Positions 1 through 9,464 are shown, counted from the first letter of the stretch. The stretch: DNA of 64,000 nucleotides from Lysobacteraceae bacterium UBA6001 (GCA_002429615.1 DJAN01000207.1:1-64000); one strand, 5' to 3'. A program made the numbers and translations. The notes: generated by a model from the sequence alone, not told the origin.

Positions 1-180
1 GCGGCCGTCGCGCCAGGCCAGCGCCACCGCCGCGCCCGCGGGCATCACCCCAGCCAGCACCCCGGCCGCACGATCGCACGCCTGCGCGATGCGCAGACGG
101 TGAGCCGTGGCGGATGGGCTGATCAGCATTGTGAAATCCATGGCCGCCGTTCCCGGCAGCTCCCCTGTGGCGCCCAGCAT
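1..180 (-). CDS. Partial hypothetical protein (N-terminus, runs off left edge)
   Basis: An open minus-strand frame runs from base 180 off the left edge. In-frame starts are ATG at 180 and ATG at 141; the second gives a protein beginning MDFTMLISPSATAHRLRIAQ. The residues look like coding sequence (Ala/Val-rich with regular polar positions), but only 47-60 residues are visible and I do not recognise the family. It is divergent from the IMPACT-family gene at 272. Confidence 0.4.
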   Translation of the reverse strand, partial: MLGATGELPGTAAMDFTMLISPSATAHRLRIAQACDRAAGVLAGVMPAGAAVALAWRDGR

Positions 181-271
181 AACCGTTGGGCGTAGTTTTG
201 AGCGTGGGCGTGTCCTGCGTTCTTGACGTGGCGCACGTGCAAACCGGATCGCTGTCGATGCCACCGTTAGA

Positions 272-874
272 ATGGCCACGATGTCCGACACCCTCGCCCA
301 TGCGGTCAGCCACCGGCAGGAGATCCGCCACAGCCGCTTCGTCGCCCATGCCGCACCGGTGGACGATGCCGTCGCCGCCCTGGCTTTCATCGCGCAGGTC
401 GGCGTACCCGATGCCACCCACAACTGCTGGGCCTACCGGCTTGGCGGCGAGTACCGCTCCAGCGATGACGGCGAGCCGGCCGGTACTGCCGGACGCCCGA
501 TCCTCGCCGCGATCGATGGCCAGGGCCTGGATCGCATCGCAGTGGTGGTGACGCGCTGGTATGGCGGCATCAAGCTCGGCGCGGGCGGGCTGGTGCGTGC
601 CTACGGTGGCACCGCCGCCGAGTGCCTGCGCACCGCGCCACGCCAGCCGCTGACCCGCATGGCCAGCGTCTGGCTGCACTGCGGATTCGACGATCTTGGC
701 ACCGTCCACAACCTGCTGGCGCAGCACCACGCGTTGAAGGAGCGGGAAGACTTCGACGCCGAAGGCGCCTGTCTGCGCGTGGCCCTGCCGGCCGAGCGCC
801 TGCAGGACTTGAAAAACCAGCTGCGCGACGCCACCCGCAACCGGGTACACGTTCGCGAGCAGCCTCCCGCATGA
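272..874 (+). CDS. IMPACT/YigZ family protein
   Basis: A 200-residue protein with the IMPACT-family core around residues 50-115: a DATHNCWAYR stretch, SSDDGEPAGTAGRPIL and the VVVTRWYGGIKLGAGGLVRAY motif region. This matches YigZ-type proteins, whose exact cellular role is unsettled (a YigZ structure suggests nucleic-acid binding). Starts at 272 and 281 are both possible. Its stop overlaps the ATG of the ABC transporter at 871 by four bases, so the two are translationally coupled. Confidence 0.88.
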   Translation: MATMSDTLAHAVSHRQEIRHSRFVAHAAPVDDAVAALAFIAQVGVPDATHNCWAYRLGGEYRSSDDGEPAGTAGRPILAAIDGQGLDRIAVVVTRWYGGIKLGAGGLVRAYGGTAAECLRTAPRQPLTRMASVWLHCGFDDLGTVHNLLAQHHALKEREDFDAEGACLRVALPAERLQDLKNQLRDATRNRVHVREQPPA

Positions 875-2637
875 GTTCGACCCCGGATACCCCACGCCCC
901 GGCCTGCGCCGTCTCGCCAGCCTGGGCGCGCTATGGCCGTTCGTGCGCCGCCACCTGCCGCTGTTCGTGGCCTGGCTGGTGGCGCTGGCAGTGTCCTCGG
1001 CGGCGACGCTGGTGCTGCCGACCGTGGCGCGGCAGGTCATCGACCATGGCTTCAGCGCGGCCAGCGCGATCAACCGCACCTTCGCCCTCGCCTTCGTGGT
1101 CACCGCGGTGCTGGCGGTGGCCACCGCCGCGCGGTTGTTCTTCGTCTCGCTGCTGGGCGAGCGCGTGGTGGCCGACCTGCGGGGGCGCCTGTACGCCCAC
1201 CTGATCGGGCTGGACATGGAATTCCACGACCGCAGCCGCAGCGGCGAGCTGGTCTCGCGCCTGTCCGCCGACAGCGAACTGCTGCGCGGGGTGATCGGCT
1301 CGACGATGTCGGTGGCGCTGCGCAGTTCGGTCACCGTGATCGGCAGCATGGTGATGCTGTTCGTCACCAGTCCGCGCCTGGCCGCATGGGCGCTGCTGGG
1401 CATTCCGCTGGCGGTGCTGCCGATCGTGCTGGGCGCGCGGCGCCTGCAGAAGATGGCGCGCACCAGCCAGGACCGCGTGGCCGACGCCAACACGCTGGCC
1501 GCCGAGACCCTGGGCGCGGTGCGCACGGTACAGGCGCACGCGCGCGAGCCGTATGAGCGCGCGCGCTTCGGCGCGGCGCTGGAGGCCACGCTGGCGGCGG
1601 CCAAGCGCCGCATCGGCACCCAGTCGATCGTTACCGCCGTGGCGATCGTGCTGTTCTTCGGCGCCATCGTCAGCGTGCTGTGGCTCGGCGCGCACGATGT
1701 GGTGGACGGACGCATGACCACCGGCGCGCTCGGCCAGTTCGTCCTGTATGCACTGATCGGCGGTGGCTCGGTCGGCGCGCTGGCCGAAGTCTGGAACGAC
1801 CTGCAGCGCGCGTCCGGCGGGATGGGCCGCATTGCCGAACTGCTGCACGAGCAGCCACGGCTGGCCCCGCCTTCCACGCCGGCAGCGCTGCCGATGCCGT
1901 TGCGCGGGGAAATCCGCTTCGACGAGGTGGTCTTCCATTATCCGCAGCGGCCCGACCACGCCGCACTGGATGGCTTCACCCTGCACGTGCGCCCCGGCGA
2001 GACGGTGGCGCTGGTCGGCCCGTCCGGCGCCGGCAAGAGCACGGTGCTGTCGCTGCTGCTGCGCTTCCATGATCCGGATGCCGGCGCGGTATCGCTGGAT
2101 GGCATGGACCTGCGCGCGCTCGATCCGCTGCAGCTGCGCGAGCACATCGCGCTGGTGCCGCAGCAGCCGGCGCTGTTCGCCGCCAGCGCGGCGGACAACA
2201 TCCGTTATGGCCGGCTGGAGGCCAGTGATGCCGACCTGCAGGCCGCCGCGCGCGCGGCCGAGGCCGAGGCCTTCATCGCCGAGCTGCCACACGGGTTCGA
2301 CACCGAACTGGGCGAACGCGGCGCGCGTTTGTCCGGCGGCCAGCAGCAGCGCATCGCCATCGCCCGCGCCCTGCTCAAGGACGCGCCCGTGCTGCTGCTC
2401 GACGAGGCCACCAGCGCGCTCGACGCACAGAGCGAACGCGCCGTGCAGCAGGCGCTGGAGCGCCTGATGGCGGGCCGCACCACGCTGGTGATCGCGCATC
2501 GCCTGGCCACCGTGCTCAAGGCCGACCGCATCGTGGTGATGGACCGCGGGCGCATCATCGCCCAGGGCACGCATGCCGAACTGCTGGCGCAGGGCGGCCT
2601 GTACGCTGAACTGGCGCGGCTGCAATTCATCGATTGA
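871..2637 (+). CDS. ABC exporter, fused permease-ATPase (MsbA/BmrA-like half-transporter)
   Basis: A 588-residue half-transporter. The N-terminal ~320 residues hold about six hydrophobic segments of an ABC transmembrane domain. The C-terminal ATPase has Walker A GPSGAGKST (about residue 383), signature LSGGQQQ (about 487) and Walker B VLLLDEATSALD (about 507), followed by the IAHRLAT H-loop. It would dimerise in the inner membrane and export an unknown, probably lipophilic, substrate. The start at 871 is preferred because it overlaps the upstream stop (ATGA); longer in-frame extensions lie inside the IMPACT gene in another frame. Confidence 0.9.
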   Translation: MSSTPDTPRPGLRRLASLGALWPFVRRHLPLFVAWLVALAVSSAATLVLPTVARQVIDHGFSAASAINRTFALAFVVTAVLAVATAARLFFVSLLGERVVADLRGRLYAHLIGLDMEFHDRSRSGELVSRLSADSELLRGVIGSTMSVALRSSVTVIGSMVMLFVTSPRLAAWALLGIPLAVLPIVLGARRLQKMARTSQDRVADANTLAAETLGAVRTVQAHAREPYERARFGAALEATLAAAKRRIGTQSIVTAVAIVLFFGAIVSVLWLGAHDVVDGRMTTGALGQFVLYALIGGGSVGALAEVWNDLQRASGGMGRIAELLHEQPRLAPPSTPAALPMPLRGEIRFDEVVFHYPQRPDHAALDGFTLHVRPGETVALVGPSGAGKSTVLSLLLRFHDPDAGAVSLDGMDLRALDPLQLREHIALVPQQPALFAASAADNIRYGRLEASDADLQAAARAAEAEAFIAELPHGFDTELGERGARLSGGQQQRIAIARALLKDAPVLLLDEATSALDAQSERAVQQALERLMAGRTTLVIAHRLATVLKADRIVVMDRGRIIAQGTHAELLAQGGLYAELARLQFID

Positions 2638-2714
2638 GCACGGCGCGGTAACACGCGCCCGCGCATCCTCGCGCCGCCGGCATCGGCCGGCGGCAACATC
2701 CGAGGAGGCGCACC

Positions 2715-2903
2715 ATGTCATTCCGGCAATTCCCCGCCACCGGTTCCGATGGCGAGTCCTACGTGATCATCGAATTCCGCGAACAAGCGCAGGGCCAGTC
2801 CCACGAAACACCGCGCTACGAGCTGGCCGACGGCCGGCATCTGGTCCGCCAGGGCCAGGACTACGCCACCACCGGCGGCGAACTCCGCCTGTCCACGGCC
2901 TGA
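2715..2903 (+). CDS. Small conserved hypothetical protein
   Basis: A 62-residue acidic protein beginning MSFRQFPATGSDGESYVIIE and preceded by a GGAGG ribosome site (CCGAGGAGGCGCACC before the ATG). Its alternating hydrophobic/charged pattern suggests a small beta-rich domain. No recognised motif. It may be cotranscribed with the ABC transporter, which ends 77 bases upstream. Confidence 0.6.
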   Translation: MSFRQFPATGSDGESYVIIEFREQAQGQSHETPRYELADGRHLVRQGQDYATTGGELRLSTA

Positions 2904-2987
2904 GCCGCACTGGCGATTTCTTCACCACAGCGGGCGCAGGCCCCGCCACGGCTGGCCTGCGCAGGTTTATCCACAGCTTCATTCAAC

Positions 2988-3014
2988 GGTCATCCACATC
3001 CCCTGTGGATGACC
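2988..3014. terminator. Perfect 11-bp inverted repeat between convergent genes
   Basis: GGTCATCCACA (2988-2998) and TGTGGATGACC (3004-3014) form a perfect stem with a 5-base loop between the convergent small gene and tyrA. There is no T-run, so it may be a weak bidirectional terminator or a protein site. The arms contain DnaA-box-like sequence. Confidence 0.5.
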
Positions 3015-3021
3015 GCGCGCG

Positions 3022-4137
3022 TCAGCGCTGCGGCAGCACGCGGCCGATGCCGCTGGCGTCGATCTCCTGCTTGGCGGCGGCCAGCCGCGCCGGATCGCTG
3101 TCCGGCTCGAAGCCCATGCGGAAATGCAGTTCGCCGGCGGGCGTGCGCGAGGAATGGATCGACGACAGGTTGACCCCATGCTGCTCGAACACGTGCAGCA
3201 GCGCGCGCAGCGAGCCGGGCCGATCCTCGGGCAGGTACACACTGGTGGCGAGCGGCTCGGTGAGGTCGGCCAGCAGGTAGCCGACGCGCTCGTAGCTGTA
3301 GTTGCCGGCTTCCAGGCTGGCCGGCGCCAGCGCATCGTGGTTCTCGCGCAGGAACTGGGTGCGGAAGCGCGCACGCGCCGCATCGTCGCCCTGCCGCACC
3401 AGCTCGCGCAGGGTGGCCAGCTGGGCCAGCAGGCGGTCGAGCATCTCCGGCACGTAGGGATTGCCGAACTGGATGTCCTCGTAGATGGTCGGGTTCAACG
3501 ACAGGATGCGCGCGATCACCGCGGTATCCAGCTCGAAGGACGCCGAGCGGAACGGCATCAGCGCCTGCAGCTCGCCGAGCAACGGCGCGTAATCGCGCAG
3601 CACGCCGGCCTGCGCCAGGTGGGTGGCATGCACCATGCCCTGCACCAGCGCCATCACGCGGTCGTGGTGTTCGGGCGTGGCCGGCACGCACTCGGCTTCC
3701 AGCGCGGTGCACAGCTGTTCGACCCACGGGCGCCAGCGCGCCAGCCTGGCCTCGCTGACCACCATCACCCGGCCCTTGAGCGTGGGCGATTTCGGTGGCG
3801 CGGTCATCGGATGCAGGCCGACGACTTCGGCCTGCGAGGCCAGCATCGCCGCGACCGGCGCCTGCTTGATCGAGGTGACATCGAGCCACAGCTGCTCGCG
3901 CTCGCGGCCATCGGCGAGCGCGGCGTAATGGGCGATCAGCGCTGGGGTCTGGCGGATCGGCGCGGAGAACACCAGCACGTCGACGCGGCGCAGCAGTTCG
4001 GCCTCGTCGAGCGAGGCGGGATCGGCCGGATCGTGGCCCCACACCTCCAAGCCCATGCGCTCGCGCAGGAAACGCGCGAGCCAGCGCCCATAGGCGCCCG
4101 CACTCCCGACAATGCCGACAACCGGGCTCGCCGTCAT
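3022..4137 (-). CDS. tyrA: Prephenate dehydrogenase with C-terminal ACT domain
   Basis: A 371-residue protein that would oxidatively decarboxylate prephenate to 4-hydroxyphenylpyruvate in tyrosine synthesis. It has an N-terminal NAD-binding Rossmann segment (VGIVGSAGAYGRWLARFL, about residues 6-23), the prephenate dehydrogenase core with LHPMTAP and SFELDTAVIARIL, and a C-terminal ACT-type regulatory domain (about 295-371, TSVYLPEDRPGSLRALLHVF) that may bind tyrosine. The start at 4137 is chosen because it overlaps the pdxY stop (ATGA) and gives a normal N-terminus; an upstream in-frame extension runs through pdxY. Confidence 0.9.
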   Translation of the reverse strand: MTASPVVGIVGSAGAYGRWLARFLRERMGLEVWGHDPADPASLDEAELLRRVDVLVFSAPIRQTPALIAHYAALADGREREQLWLDVTSIKQAPVAAMLASQAEVVGLHPMTAPPKSPTLKGRVMVVSEARLARWRPWVEQLCTALEAECVPATPEHHDRVMALVQGMVHATHLAQAGVLRDYAPLLGELQALMPFRSASFELDTAVIARILSLNPTIYEDIQFGNPYVPEMLDRLLAQLATLRELVRQGDDAARARFRTQFLRENHDALAPASLEAGNYSYERVGYLLADLTEPLATSVYLPEDRPGSLRALLHVFEQHGVNLSSIHSSRTPAGELHFRMGFEPDSDPARLAAAKQEIDASGIGRVLPQR

Positions 4138-5042
4138 GCCAGACGCTCTGCGGGGAAGCGATCGGCCGGCGACAGCGCCGCGGGCGCGGCGGCGAGGACA
4201 TCGAACTCCTCGAAGCCAGCGGCGAGCGTCGCCTCCAGCGCGGTGTGCACGCCGGCCAGCGCACGGCTGACGGCGACCTCGAACGGCGTATCGCGCAGCA
4301 GGAAGCCGAGCAGCAGTGCCATCAGCACATCGCCGGTGCCGGCCACGTCCACCGGCAGGTGCGGCGTGACCCAGCGGAACACCGCGTCGCGGCTGACCGC
4401 CAGCGTCACCAGTTCGCCCGGCGCACCGGCCACGCTGTGCGCCAGCACCCACTGCGGGCCGCGTTCGAGCAGCACGCGCGCGGCGGCGATGGCGTCATCC
4501 TGGGCCAGGCTGGGCAGGCCGGTGAGACGCCCGAGTTCAAACGCGTTCGGCGTGACCAGCCACGCCCGCGGCAGCAGCCGTTCGGCGAAGACACGTTCCA
4601 GCCCGGCTTCGACATAGGGGCCGGTATGGGTGTCGCCGATGACCGGATCCAGGCAGTAGCGCATCTGCGGCGCGCCGGCCTGCTCGCGTTCGAGCCAATC
4701 GGCGAAGACCTCGCCATTGGCGGTGCTGCCGAAATAGCCGGAGACCAGCATGCGCGCGCGTGCCGGCAGGCCGCGTTCGCTGGCGCCGAGCAGCAGGTCG
4801 GCCAGCCAGTCCGAAGGCAGCACGCGGCCGCGCAGGGTGCTGTAGAACGGCGCGTTGCTCAGCAGCGTGGTGGGCACTTCGGCCACGCGCAGGCCAAGGG
4901 CACGCAGCGGCGGGACGGCGGCGCTGTTGCCGGCATGGCCGTAGACCAGCTGCGACTGCACCGAGATGACATCGACCGGGACCGGCCCGTCAGGGCGCTG
5001 GCGACGGCCGTGGACCAGATGACTTTCTGTTGAGGTGTTCAT
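4134..5042 (-). CDS. pdxY: Pyridoxal kinase
   Basis: A 302-residue PfkB/ribokinase-superfamily enzyme that phosphorylates pyridoxal to pyridoxal 5'-phosphate. Visible features are the PdxY-like VISVQSQLVYGHAGNSAAV segment near the N-terminus, a CLDPVIGD segment, TPNAFELGRLTG, and the anion-hole/catalytic GTGD motif near residue 228. It is cotranscribed with and overlaps tyrA. The ATG at 5042 is chosen; the in-frame upstream extension is non-protein-like and enters the repeat region. Confidence 0.9.
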   Translation of the reverse strand: MNTSTESHLVHGRRQRPDGPVPVDVISVQSQLVYGHAGNSAAVPPLRALGLRVAEVPTTLLSNAPFYSTLRGRVLPSDWLADLLLGASERGLPARARMLVSGYFGSTANGEVFADWLEREQAGAPQMRYCLDPVIGDTHTGPYVEAGLERVFAERLLPRAWLVTPNAFELGRLTGLPSLAQDDAIAAARVLLERGPQWVLAHSVAGAPGELVTLAVSRDAVFRWVTPHLPVDVAGTGDVLMALLLGFLLRDTPFEVAVSRALAGVHTALEATLAAGFEEFDVLAAAPAALSPADRFPAERLA

Positions 5043-5149
5043 GGTTGTCCATTCTAGGACCGGGGGCTGGGTTGGGTTCGATGCTTTCTGATGGATCTTT
5101 TTTGGCGCTTCGGTTTGTGTCGCGCGGCGGCCGGGCGGGGGGCGGCATC

Positions 5150-5215
5150 GGGGGACGCTAAAAGCCGCATCCCTGCGTAGCTCGAAGGGCGACATCCATG
5201 TCGCCCTACGCCCCC
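5150..5215 (+). repeat. REP-like element, copy 1
   Basis: A 66-bp sequence containing the 20-base palindrome GGGCGACATCCATGTCGCCC at 5187-5206, flanked by GCCGCATCC and CTACGCCCCC. It is repeated in inverted orientation at 5386-5451 with only a few mismatches, as expected for REP/BIME-type intergenic elements. Confidence 0.7.
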
Positions 5216-5385
5216 GATACCGCCCCCCGCCCGACCACCCGACAGATCACGTGTTCGCGGAACGAAGATCAAAAGCCGCCCACCCCACTCCATTCCATTC
5301 CCCCATGGGTGTCCTCGCCGCGGCTCCACGCTTTTCGTTCCGCCTGGGAAGGGATGATGAGGGGCGTCTGGAGGGGTGTTCTGGC

Positions 5386-5451
5386 GGGGGCGTAGGGCGA
5401 CATGGATGTCGCCCTTCGAGCCCCGCATGGATGCGGCTGTTGGCGTCCCCC
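5386..5451 (-). repeat. REP-like element, copy 2 (inverted)
   Basis: Inverted partner of the element at 5150-5215, with the palindrome GGGCGACATGGATGTCGCCC and the same flanks. The two copies are separated by about 170 bp, the layout of a BIME (paired inverted REPs). Confidence 0.7.
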
Positions 5452-5517
5452 GCCAGAACACCCCTCCGGACGCCGCGCGATGGCAACGAAAGCGCCCCGA
5501 CCAAACCAGAAGCCCCC

Positions 5518-5550
5518 AAAAAAAAGGCCGCCATGAAAAAGGCGGCCTTT
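5518..5550 (-). terminator. Rho-independent terminator of dnaJ
   Basis: On the minus strand a 10-bp stem (AAAGGCCGCC with GGCGGCCTTT, 8-base loop) is followed by a run of eight T. It lies 23 bases past the dnaJ stop and ends the heat-shock cluster. Confidence 0.9.
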
Positions 5551-5572
5551 CGCAAAAAAAAGCAGGATCAGA

Positions 5573-6694
5573 TCAGGAAGTCATCCGATCCCAGAACCCC
5601 TTCACCCCGTCCATGAAAGTCGCGGACTTCGGCGAATGCTTGCGTGCCTCCTCGCCAGAGAAGGTCGCCTCGAACTGCTCCAGCAGCTTGCGCTGCTCGG
5701 CGGTGAGATTGACCGGCGTCTCCACCACCACCCGGCAGTAGAGGTCGCCCGGATTGCGGCTGCGCACCGAACGCACGCCCTTGCCGCGCAGACGGAACAG
5801 CTTGCCGGTCTGGGTCTCGGCCGGGATGCGGATTTCCGCCTCACCGCCCAGGGTGGCCACGCGGATGCTGTCGCCCAGTGCCGCCTGGGTGATGCGGATC
5901 GGCACCTCGCAGTGCAGGTCGTCGCCATCGCGGCGGAAGATATCGTGCTCGCGCACGCGCACTTCCACGTACAGATCACCCGGCGGCGTACCGGCCGGGC
6001 CGGCCTCGCCTTCGCCCGCCAGGCGGATGCGGTCGCCGTTGTCCACGCCGGCCGGAATCTTCACCGACAGGACCTTCTCGTCCTCGATGCGGCCGGCGCC
6101 GTGGCAGGTCTTGCAGGGATTCTGGATGATCGTGCCGCGCCCGGCGCAATGCGGGCAGCTCTGCTGCATGGCGAAGATGCCACGCTGGATGCGCACCTGG
6201 CCACGGCCCTGGCAGGTGGCGCAGGTCTCGACCTTGCCGTCCTCCGAACCGCTGCCATGACAGGGCTCACACTCGACCAGGGTCGGAATCTCGATGCGCC
6301 GCTCGATGCCGCTGACCGCTTCCTCCAGGTCCAGCTCGATCACGTAGCCGATGTCGGCACCACGACGCGCCGCACGCTGGCCACCGCCGCCAAAGATGTT
6401 GCCGAAGATGTCGCCGAAGATGTCGCCCATGTCCGGGCCACCCGGACCGCCACCGCCGCCCATGCCGTGTTCGAACGCGGCGTGGCCGTGGGCGTCGTAC
6501 ATCCGCCGCTTGTTGCCGTCGGACAGGACCTCGTAGGCCTCCTTGCACTCCTTGAACGAAGCCTCCGCCGCCGCGTCGCCCGGATTGCGGTCGGGGTGGT
6601 ACTTCATCGCGCAGCGGCGATACGCCTTCTTCAGCTCATCGTCGTTGGCGCCACGGGCCACGCCCAGGACTTCGTAGTAATCGCGCTTGCTCAT
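5573..6694 (-). CDS. dnaJ: Chaperone protein DnaJ (Hsp40)
   Basis: A 373-residue type I J-protein that delivers substrates to DnaK and stimulates its ATPase. It has the N-terminal J domain with the HPD motif (KYHPDRNPG, about residues 30-38), a Gly/Phe-rich linker (about 75-120), four CxxCxGxG zinc motifs ([32 protein letters not shown]) and a C-terminal substrate-binding region. Its length is normal for the family. It follows dnaK with a 96-bp gap that contains a stable hairpin. Confidence 0.97.
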   Translation of the reverse strand: MSKRDYYEVLGVARGANDDELKKAYRRCAMKYHPDRNPGDAAAEASFKECKEAYEVLSDGNKRRMYDAHGHAAFEHGMGGGGGPGGPDMGDIFGDIFGNIFGGGGQRAARRGADIGYVIELDLEEAVSGIERRIEIPTLVECEPCHGSGSEDGKVETCATCQGRGQVRIQRGIFAMQQSCPHCAGRGTIIQNPCKTCHGAGRIEDEKVLSVKIPAGVDNGDRIRLAGEGEAGPAGTPPGDLYVEVRVREHDIFRRDGDDLHCEVPIRITQAALGDSIRVATLGGEAEIRIPAETQTGKLFRLRGKGVRSVRSRNPGDLYCRVVVETPVNLTAEQRKLLEQFEATFSGEEARKHSPKSATFMDGVKGFWDRMTS

Positions 6695-6739
6695 GGAGGA
6701 CTGCAGGAACCTGTGTAGGAATGACGGGAGTCAGATGAG

Positions 6740-6773
6740 GCGAAGGAGCGATGCCGGGGCACCGCTCCTTCGC
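6740..6773 (-). promoter_or_regulatory. Intercistronic hairpin between dnaK and dnaJ
   Basis: A perfect 11-bp stem (GCGAAGGAGCG / CGCTCCTTCGC) with a 12-base loop lies between dnaK and dnaJ and has no T-run. Such hairpins often act as partial terminators or mRNA 3'-end stabilisers, which would let DnaK be made in excess over DnaJ (inference). Confidence 0.6.
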
Positions 6774-6790
6774 TTTATCGGCAGGACGAC

Positions 6791-8716
6791 TTACTTCTTG
6801 TCGTCCTTGACCTCGGTGAACTCGGCGTCCACCACGTCGTCACCCGCGCGCAACTGCGCACCGGCGTCCGCGCCCGGGCCGCCAGCACCGCCCTGCTCGG
6901 CCGCCGCCGCGGCGGCGTACAGCGACTGACCGGCCTCTTCCAGCGCCTTGGTCTTGGCCTCGATCTGGCCCTTGTCGTCGCCCTTCATCGCCGTTTCCAG
7001 GTCCGACAGCGCCGATTCGACGCGGCCGATCACATCGCCGCCGACCTTGCTGCCGTGCTCGGTGATGGCGGTGCGGGTGGCGTGGATCAGGCCGTCGGCC
7101 TGGTTGCGCGCCTGCACCAGCTCATGGAACTTCTTGTCTTCCTCGCGGTGCGCCTCGGCGTCGGCGACCATCCGCTGGATCTCGTCGTCCGACAGACCCG
7201 AACCGGCCTTGATCTCGACCTTCTGTTCCTTGTTGGTCTTCTTGTCCTTGGCCGACACGTGCAGGATGCCGTTGGCGTCGATGTCGAAGGACACCTCCAC
7301 CTGCGGCAGGCCACGCGGCGCCGGCTCGATGCCGGACAGGTCGAACTTGGCCAGCGACTTGTTGAAACGGGCCTGCTCGCGCTCGCCCTGCAGCACGTGC
7401 ACGGTCACCGCCGACTGGTTGTCCTCGGCGGTGGAGAACACCTGCGAGGCCTTGGTCGGGATGGTGGTGTTCTTCTCGATGATCTTGGTGAACACGCCGC
7501 CCATGGTCTCGATGCCCAGCGACAGCGGGGTCACGTCCAGCAGCAGCACGTCCTTGACGTCACCGGCCAGCACGCCGCCCTGGATCGCCGCGCCCAGCGC
7601 GACCGCTTCGTCCGGGTTGACGTCCTTGCGCGGTTCCTTGCCGAAGAACTCGGCCACCGCCTGCTGCACCTTCGGCATGCGGGTCTGGCCGCCGACCAGG
7701 ATCACCTCGTTGACGTCGCTGGCACGCAGGCCGGCGTCGTTCAGCGCGGTGCGGCACGGCTCGATCGACTTGCGGATCAGGTCCTCGACCAAGGCTTCCA
7801 GCTTGGCGCGGGTCAGCTTGATGTTGAGGTGCTTCGGACCGGAGGCGTCGGCGGTGACGTACGGCAGGTTGACTTCGGTCTGCTGCGAGGACGACAGCTC
7901 GATCTTGGCGCGCTCGGCGGCATCCTTCAGGCGCTGCAGGGCCAGCGGGTCCTTGCGCAGGTCGATGCCCTGGTCCTTCTGGAATTCCTCGACGAGGTAG
8001 TCGATGACGCGCTTGTCGAAGTCCTCGCCACCCAGGAAGGTGTCGCCATTGGTGGCCAGCACCTCGAACTGCTTCTCGCCGTCGACCGAGGCGATCTCGA
8101 TGATCGACACGTCGAAGGTGCCGCCGCCCAGGTCGTACACGGCGATCTTGCGATCGGCGCCGTCCTTGTCCAGGCCATAGGCCAGGGCCGCGGCGGTCGG
8201 TTCGTTGATGATGCGCTTGACGTCCAGGCCGGCGATGCGGCCGGCGTCCTTGGTCGCCTGGCGCTGGCTGTCGTTGAAGTAGGCCGGCACGGTGATGACC
8301 GCCTCGGTGACCGTCTCGCCCAGGAAGGCTTCGGCGGTCTTCTTCATCTTCTCCAGCACCTGCGCGGAGATCTCCTGCGGCGCCAGCTTCTTGCCATCGG
8401 CAGTGGACACCCAGGCGTCGCCGTTGTCATGCGCGACGATGCCGTACGGCACCAGGTCCAGGTCCTTCTGCACTTCGGCGTCGGTGAACTTGCGGCCGAT
8501 CAGGCGCTTCACCGCGTAGAAGGTGTTCTTGGGGTTGGTGACGGCCTGGCGCTTGGCCGAGGCGCCCACCAGCACTTCGCCGTCCTTGGTGTAGGCGACG
8601 ATCGAGGGCGTGGTGCGGTCGCCCTCGGAATTCTCGATGACGCGGGCCTTGCCGCCATCCATGATCGCCACGCAGGAATTGGTGGTGCCCAGGTCGATAC
8701 CGATGATCTTGCCCAT
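6791..8716 (-). CDS. dnaK: Chaperone protein DnaK (Hsp70)
   Basis: A 641-residue Hsp70. The ATPase domain begins [20 protein letters not shown] and includes the phosphate loop [14 protein letters not shown], followed by the [11 protein letters not shown] linker and the substrate-binding domain. The C-terminus is Ala/Gly-rich and ends [12 protein letters not shown]. The start at 8716 is set by homology and an AGGAG site ten bases upstream; the frame extends 29 codons further through non-coding leader. A sigma-32-type promoter lies 65-92 bases upstream. Confidence 0.98.
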   Translation of the reverse strand: MGKIIGIDLGTTNSCVAIMDGGKARVIENSEGDRTTPSIVAYTKDGEVLVGASAKRQAVTNPKNTFYAVKRLIGRKFTDAEVQKDLDLVPYGIVAHDNGDAWVSTADGKKLAPQEISAQVLEKMKKTAEAFLGETVTEAVITVPAYFNDSQRQATKDAGRIAGLDVKRIINEPTAAALAYGLDKDGADRKIAVYDLGGGTFDVSIIEIASVDGEKQFEVLATNGDTFLGGEDFDKRVIDYLVEEFQKDQGIDLRKDPLALQRLKDAAERAKIELSSSQQTEVNLPYVTADASGPKHLNIKLTRAKLEALVEDLIRKSIEPCRTALNDAGLRASDVNEVILVGGQTRMPKVQQAVAEFFGKEPRKDVNPDEAVALGAAIQGGVLAGDVKDVLLLDVTPLSLGIETMGGVFTKIIEKNTTIPTKASQVFSTAEDNQSAVTVHVLQGEREQARFNKSLAKFDLSGIEPAPRGLPQVEVSFDIDANGILHVSAKDKKTNKEQKVEIKAGSGLSDDEIQRMVADAEAHREEDKKFHELVQARNQADGLIHATRTAITEHGSKVGGDVIGRVESALSDLETAMKGDDKGQIEAKTKALEEAGQSLYAAAAAAEQGGAGGPGADAGAQLRAGDDVVDAEFTEVKDDKK

Positions 8717-8780
8717 GAGGGGATGACTCCTGAAAAGATGCTTGTTCGTTTGGCCGGCGTGATGCCGGCGGCTGGTTCGG

Positions 8781-8808
8781 ATGTGGGGATGGCCGCAAAC
8801 CATTCAAG
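8781..8808 (-). promoter_or_regulatory. Sigma-32-type heat-shock promoter of dnaK
   Basis: On the minus strand CTTGAA (8808-8803), 14 bases, then CCCCACAT (8788-8781). This closely matches the sigma-32 consensus CTTGAAA-N11-16-CCCCATNT and lies upstream of dnaK. Confidence 0.75.
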
Positions 8809-8874
8809 CCATCGCCGCGAAACTGCGTTCCGTCCGGCGCCGGCCACGTTCAGACGCGGCCGCGCCGGCGCGGG

Positions 8875-9393
8875 TCAATCGTGCTTGGCCACCACCACCA
8901 GCGCGGGACGCAGCAGGCGGTCGTTGAGCAGGTAGCCCTTCTGGAACACCTGGGCCACATGGCCCGGGGCCACGGCGGCCACGTCGACCTGGCTGATCGC
9001 CTGGTGGTGTTCCGGATTGAACGGCTGGCCGGTCGGGTCCAGCAGGGTCAGCCCGTTGTCGGCGGCGACCTTCAGCAGCTGCTTGTAGGTCATCTCCAGG
9101 CCGTCGCGCAGCGGGCTAGGCTCGGCGCCGGCCGCGGACAGGCCGGCGTCCAGGCTGTCGAACACGGGGAGCAGTTCGCCCAGCAGCTTTTCGTTGGCGA
9201 AGCGGCGCGCCTGCTCGACATCACGGGCGATGCGCTTGCGCTGGTTCTCCAGGTCGGCGCGTTCGCGCAGGGCGTCGGCCTTGACCAGGGCGACCTCGCT
9301 GCGCAGCGACTCCAGCTCCTCGTGGAGCGGGTCGGTGGGCGCGGCGGCCTGCTGGGGGTTCTCGGAATCGAATTCGGGGTGGTCTTGGTTCAT
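8875..9393 (-). CDS. grpE: Nucleotide exchange factor GrpE
   Basis: A 172-residue DnaK nucleotide-exchange factor. It has a long N-terminal coiled coil (residues ~20-75, [20 protein letters not shown]) followed by the beta-domain with [28 protein letters not shown]. The start at 9393 (MNQDHPEF) fits GrpE homologues; ATG at 9405 is an alternative. It lies between hrcA and dnaK. Confidence 0.95.
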   Translation of the reverse strand: MNQDHPEFDSENPQQAAAPTDPLHEELESLRSEVALVKADALRERADLENQRKRIARDVEQARRFANEKLLGELLPVFDSLDAGLSAAGAEPSPLRDGLEMTYKQLLKVAADNGLTLLDPTGQPFNPEHHQAISQVDVAAVAPGHVAQVFQKGYLLNDRLLRPALVVVAKHD

Positions 9394-9437
9394 TTGCGCG
9401 TCCATGGGCAGGCGACACCCCGCCCCTGCCACGCCCT

Positions 9438-9464
9438 ATGTGGGCGCCCACGGATTGTTTCAAG
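9438..9464 (-). promoter_or_regulatory. Sigma-32-type promoter of grpE
   Basis: On the minus strand a perfect CTTGAAA (9464-9458), a 12-base spacer, then GCCCACAT (9445-9438). It sits between hrcA and grpE and would allow grpE-dnaK-dnaJ induction independently of hrcA. Confidence 0.7.

Larger units (their letters stand above)
5043..5572. other. 530-bp intergenic region holding an inverted REP-like pair
   Basis: No convincing gene is seen between pdxY and dnaJ. The region contains two 66-bp inverted copies of a REP-like sequence and, at its right edge, the dnaJ terminator. The short open frames here are low-complexity and overlap in all six frames. Confidence 0.6.

Noticed and set aside
622-870. 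N-terminal extension of the ABC transporter
   Set aside because: It overlaps the IMPACT gene in another frame and gives an Arg/Ala-rich non-homologous leader; ATG 871 fits.
2988-3014. CRISPR-like or phage att repeat
   Set aside because: A single inverted repeat, no array and no second copy elsewhere.
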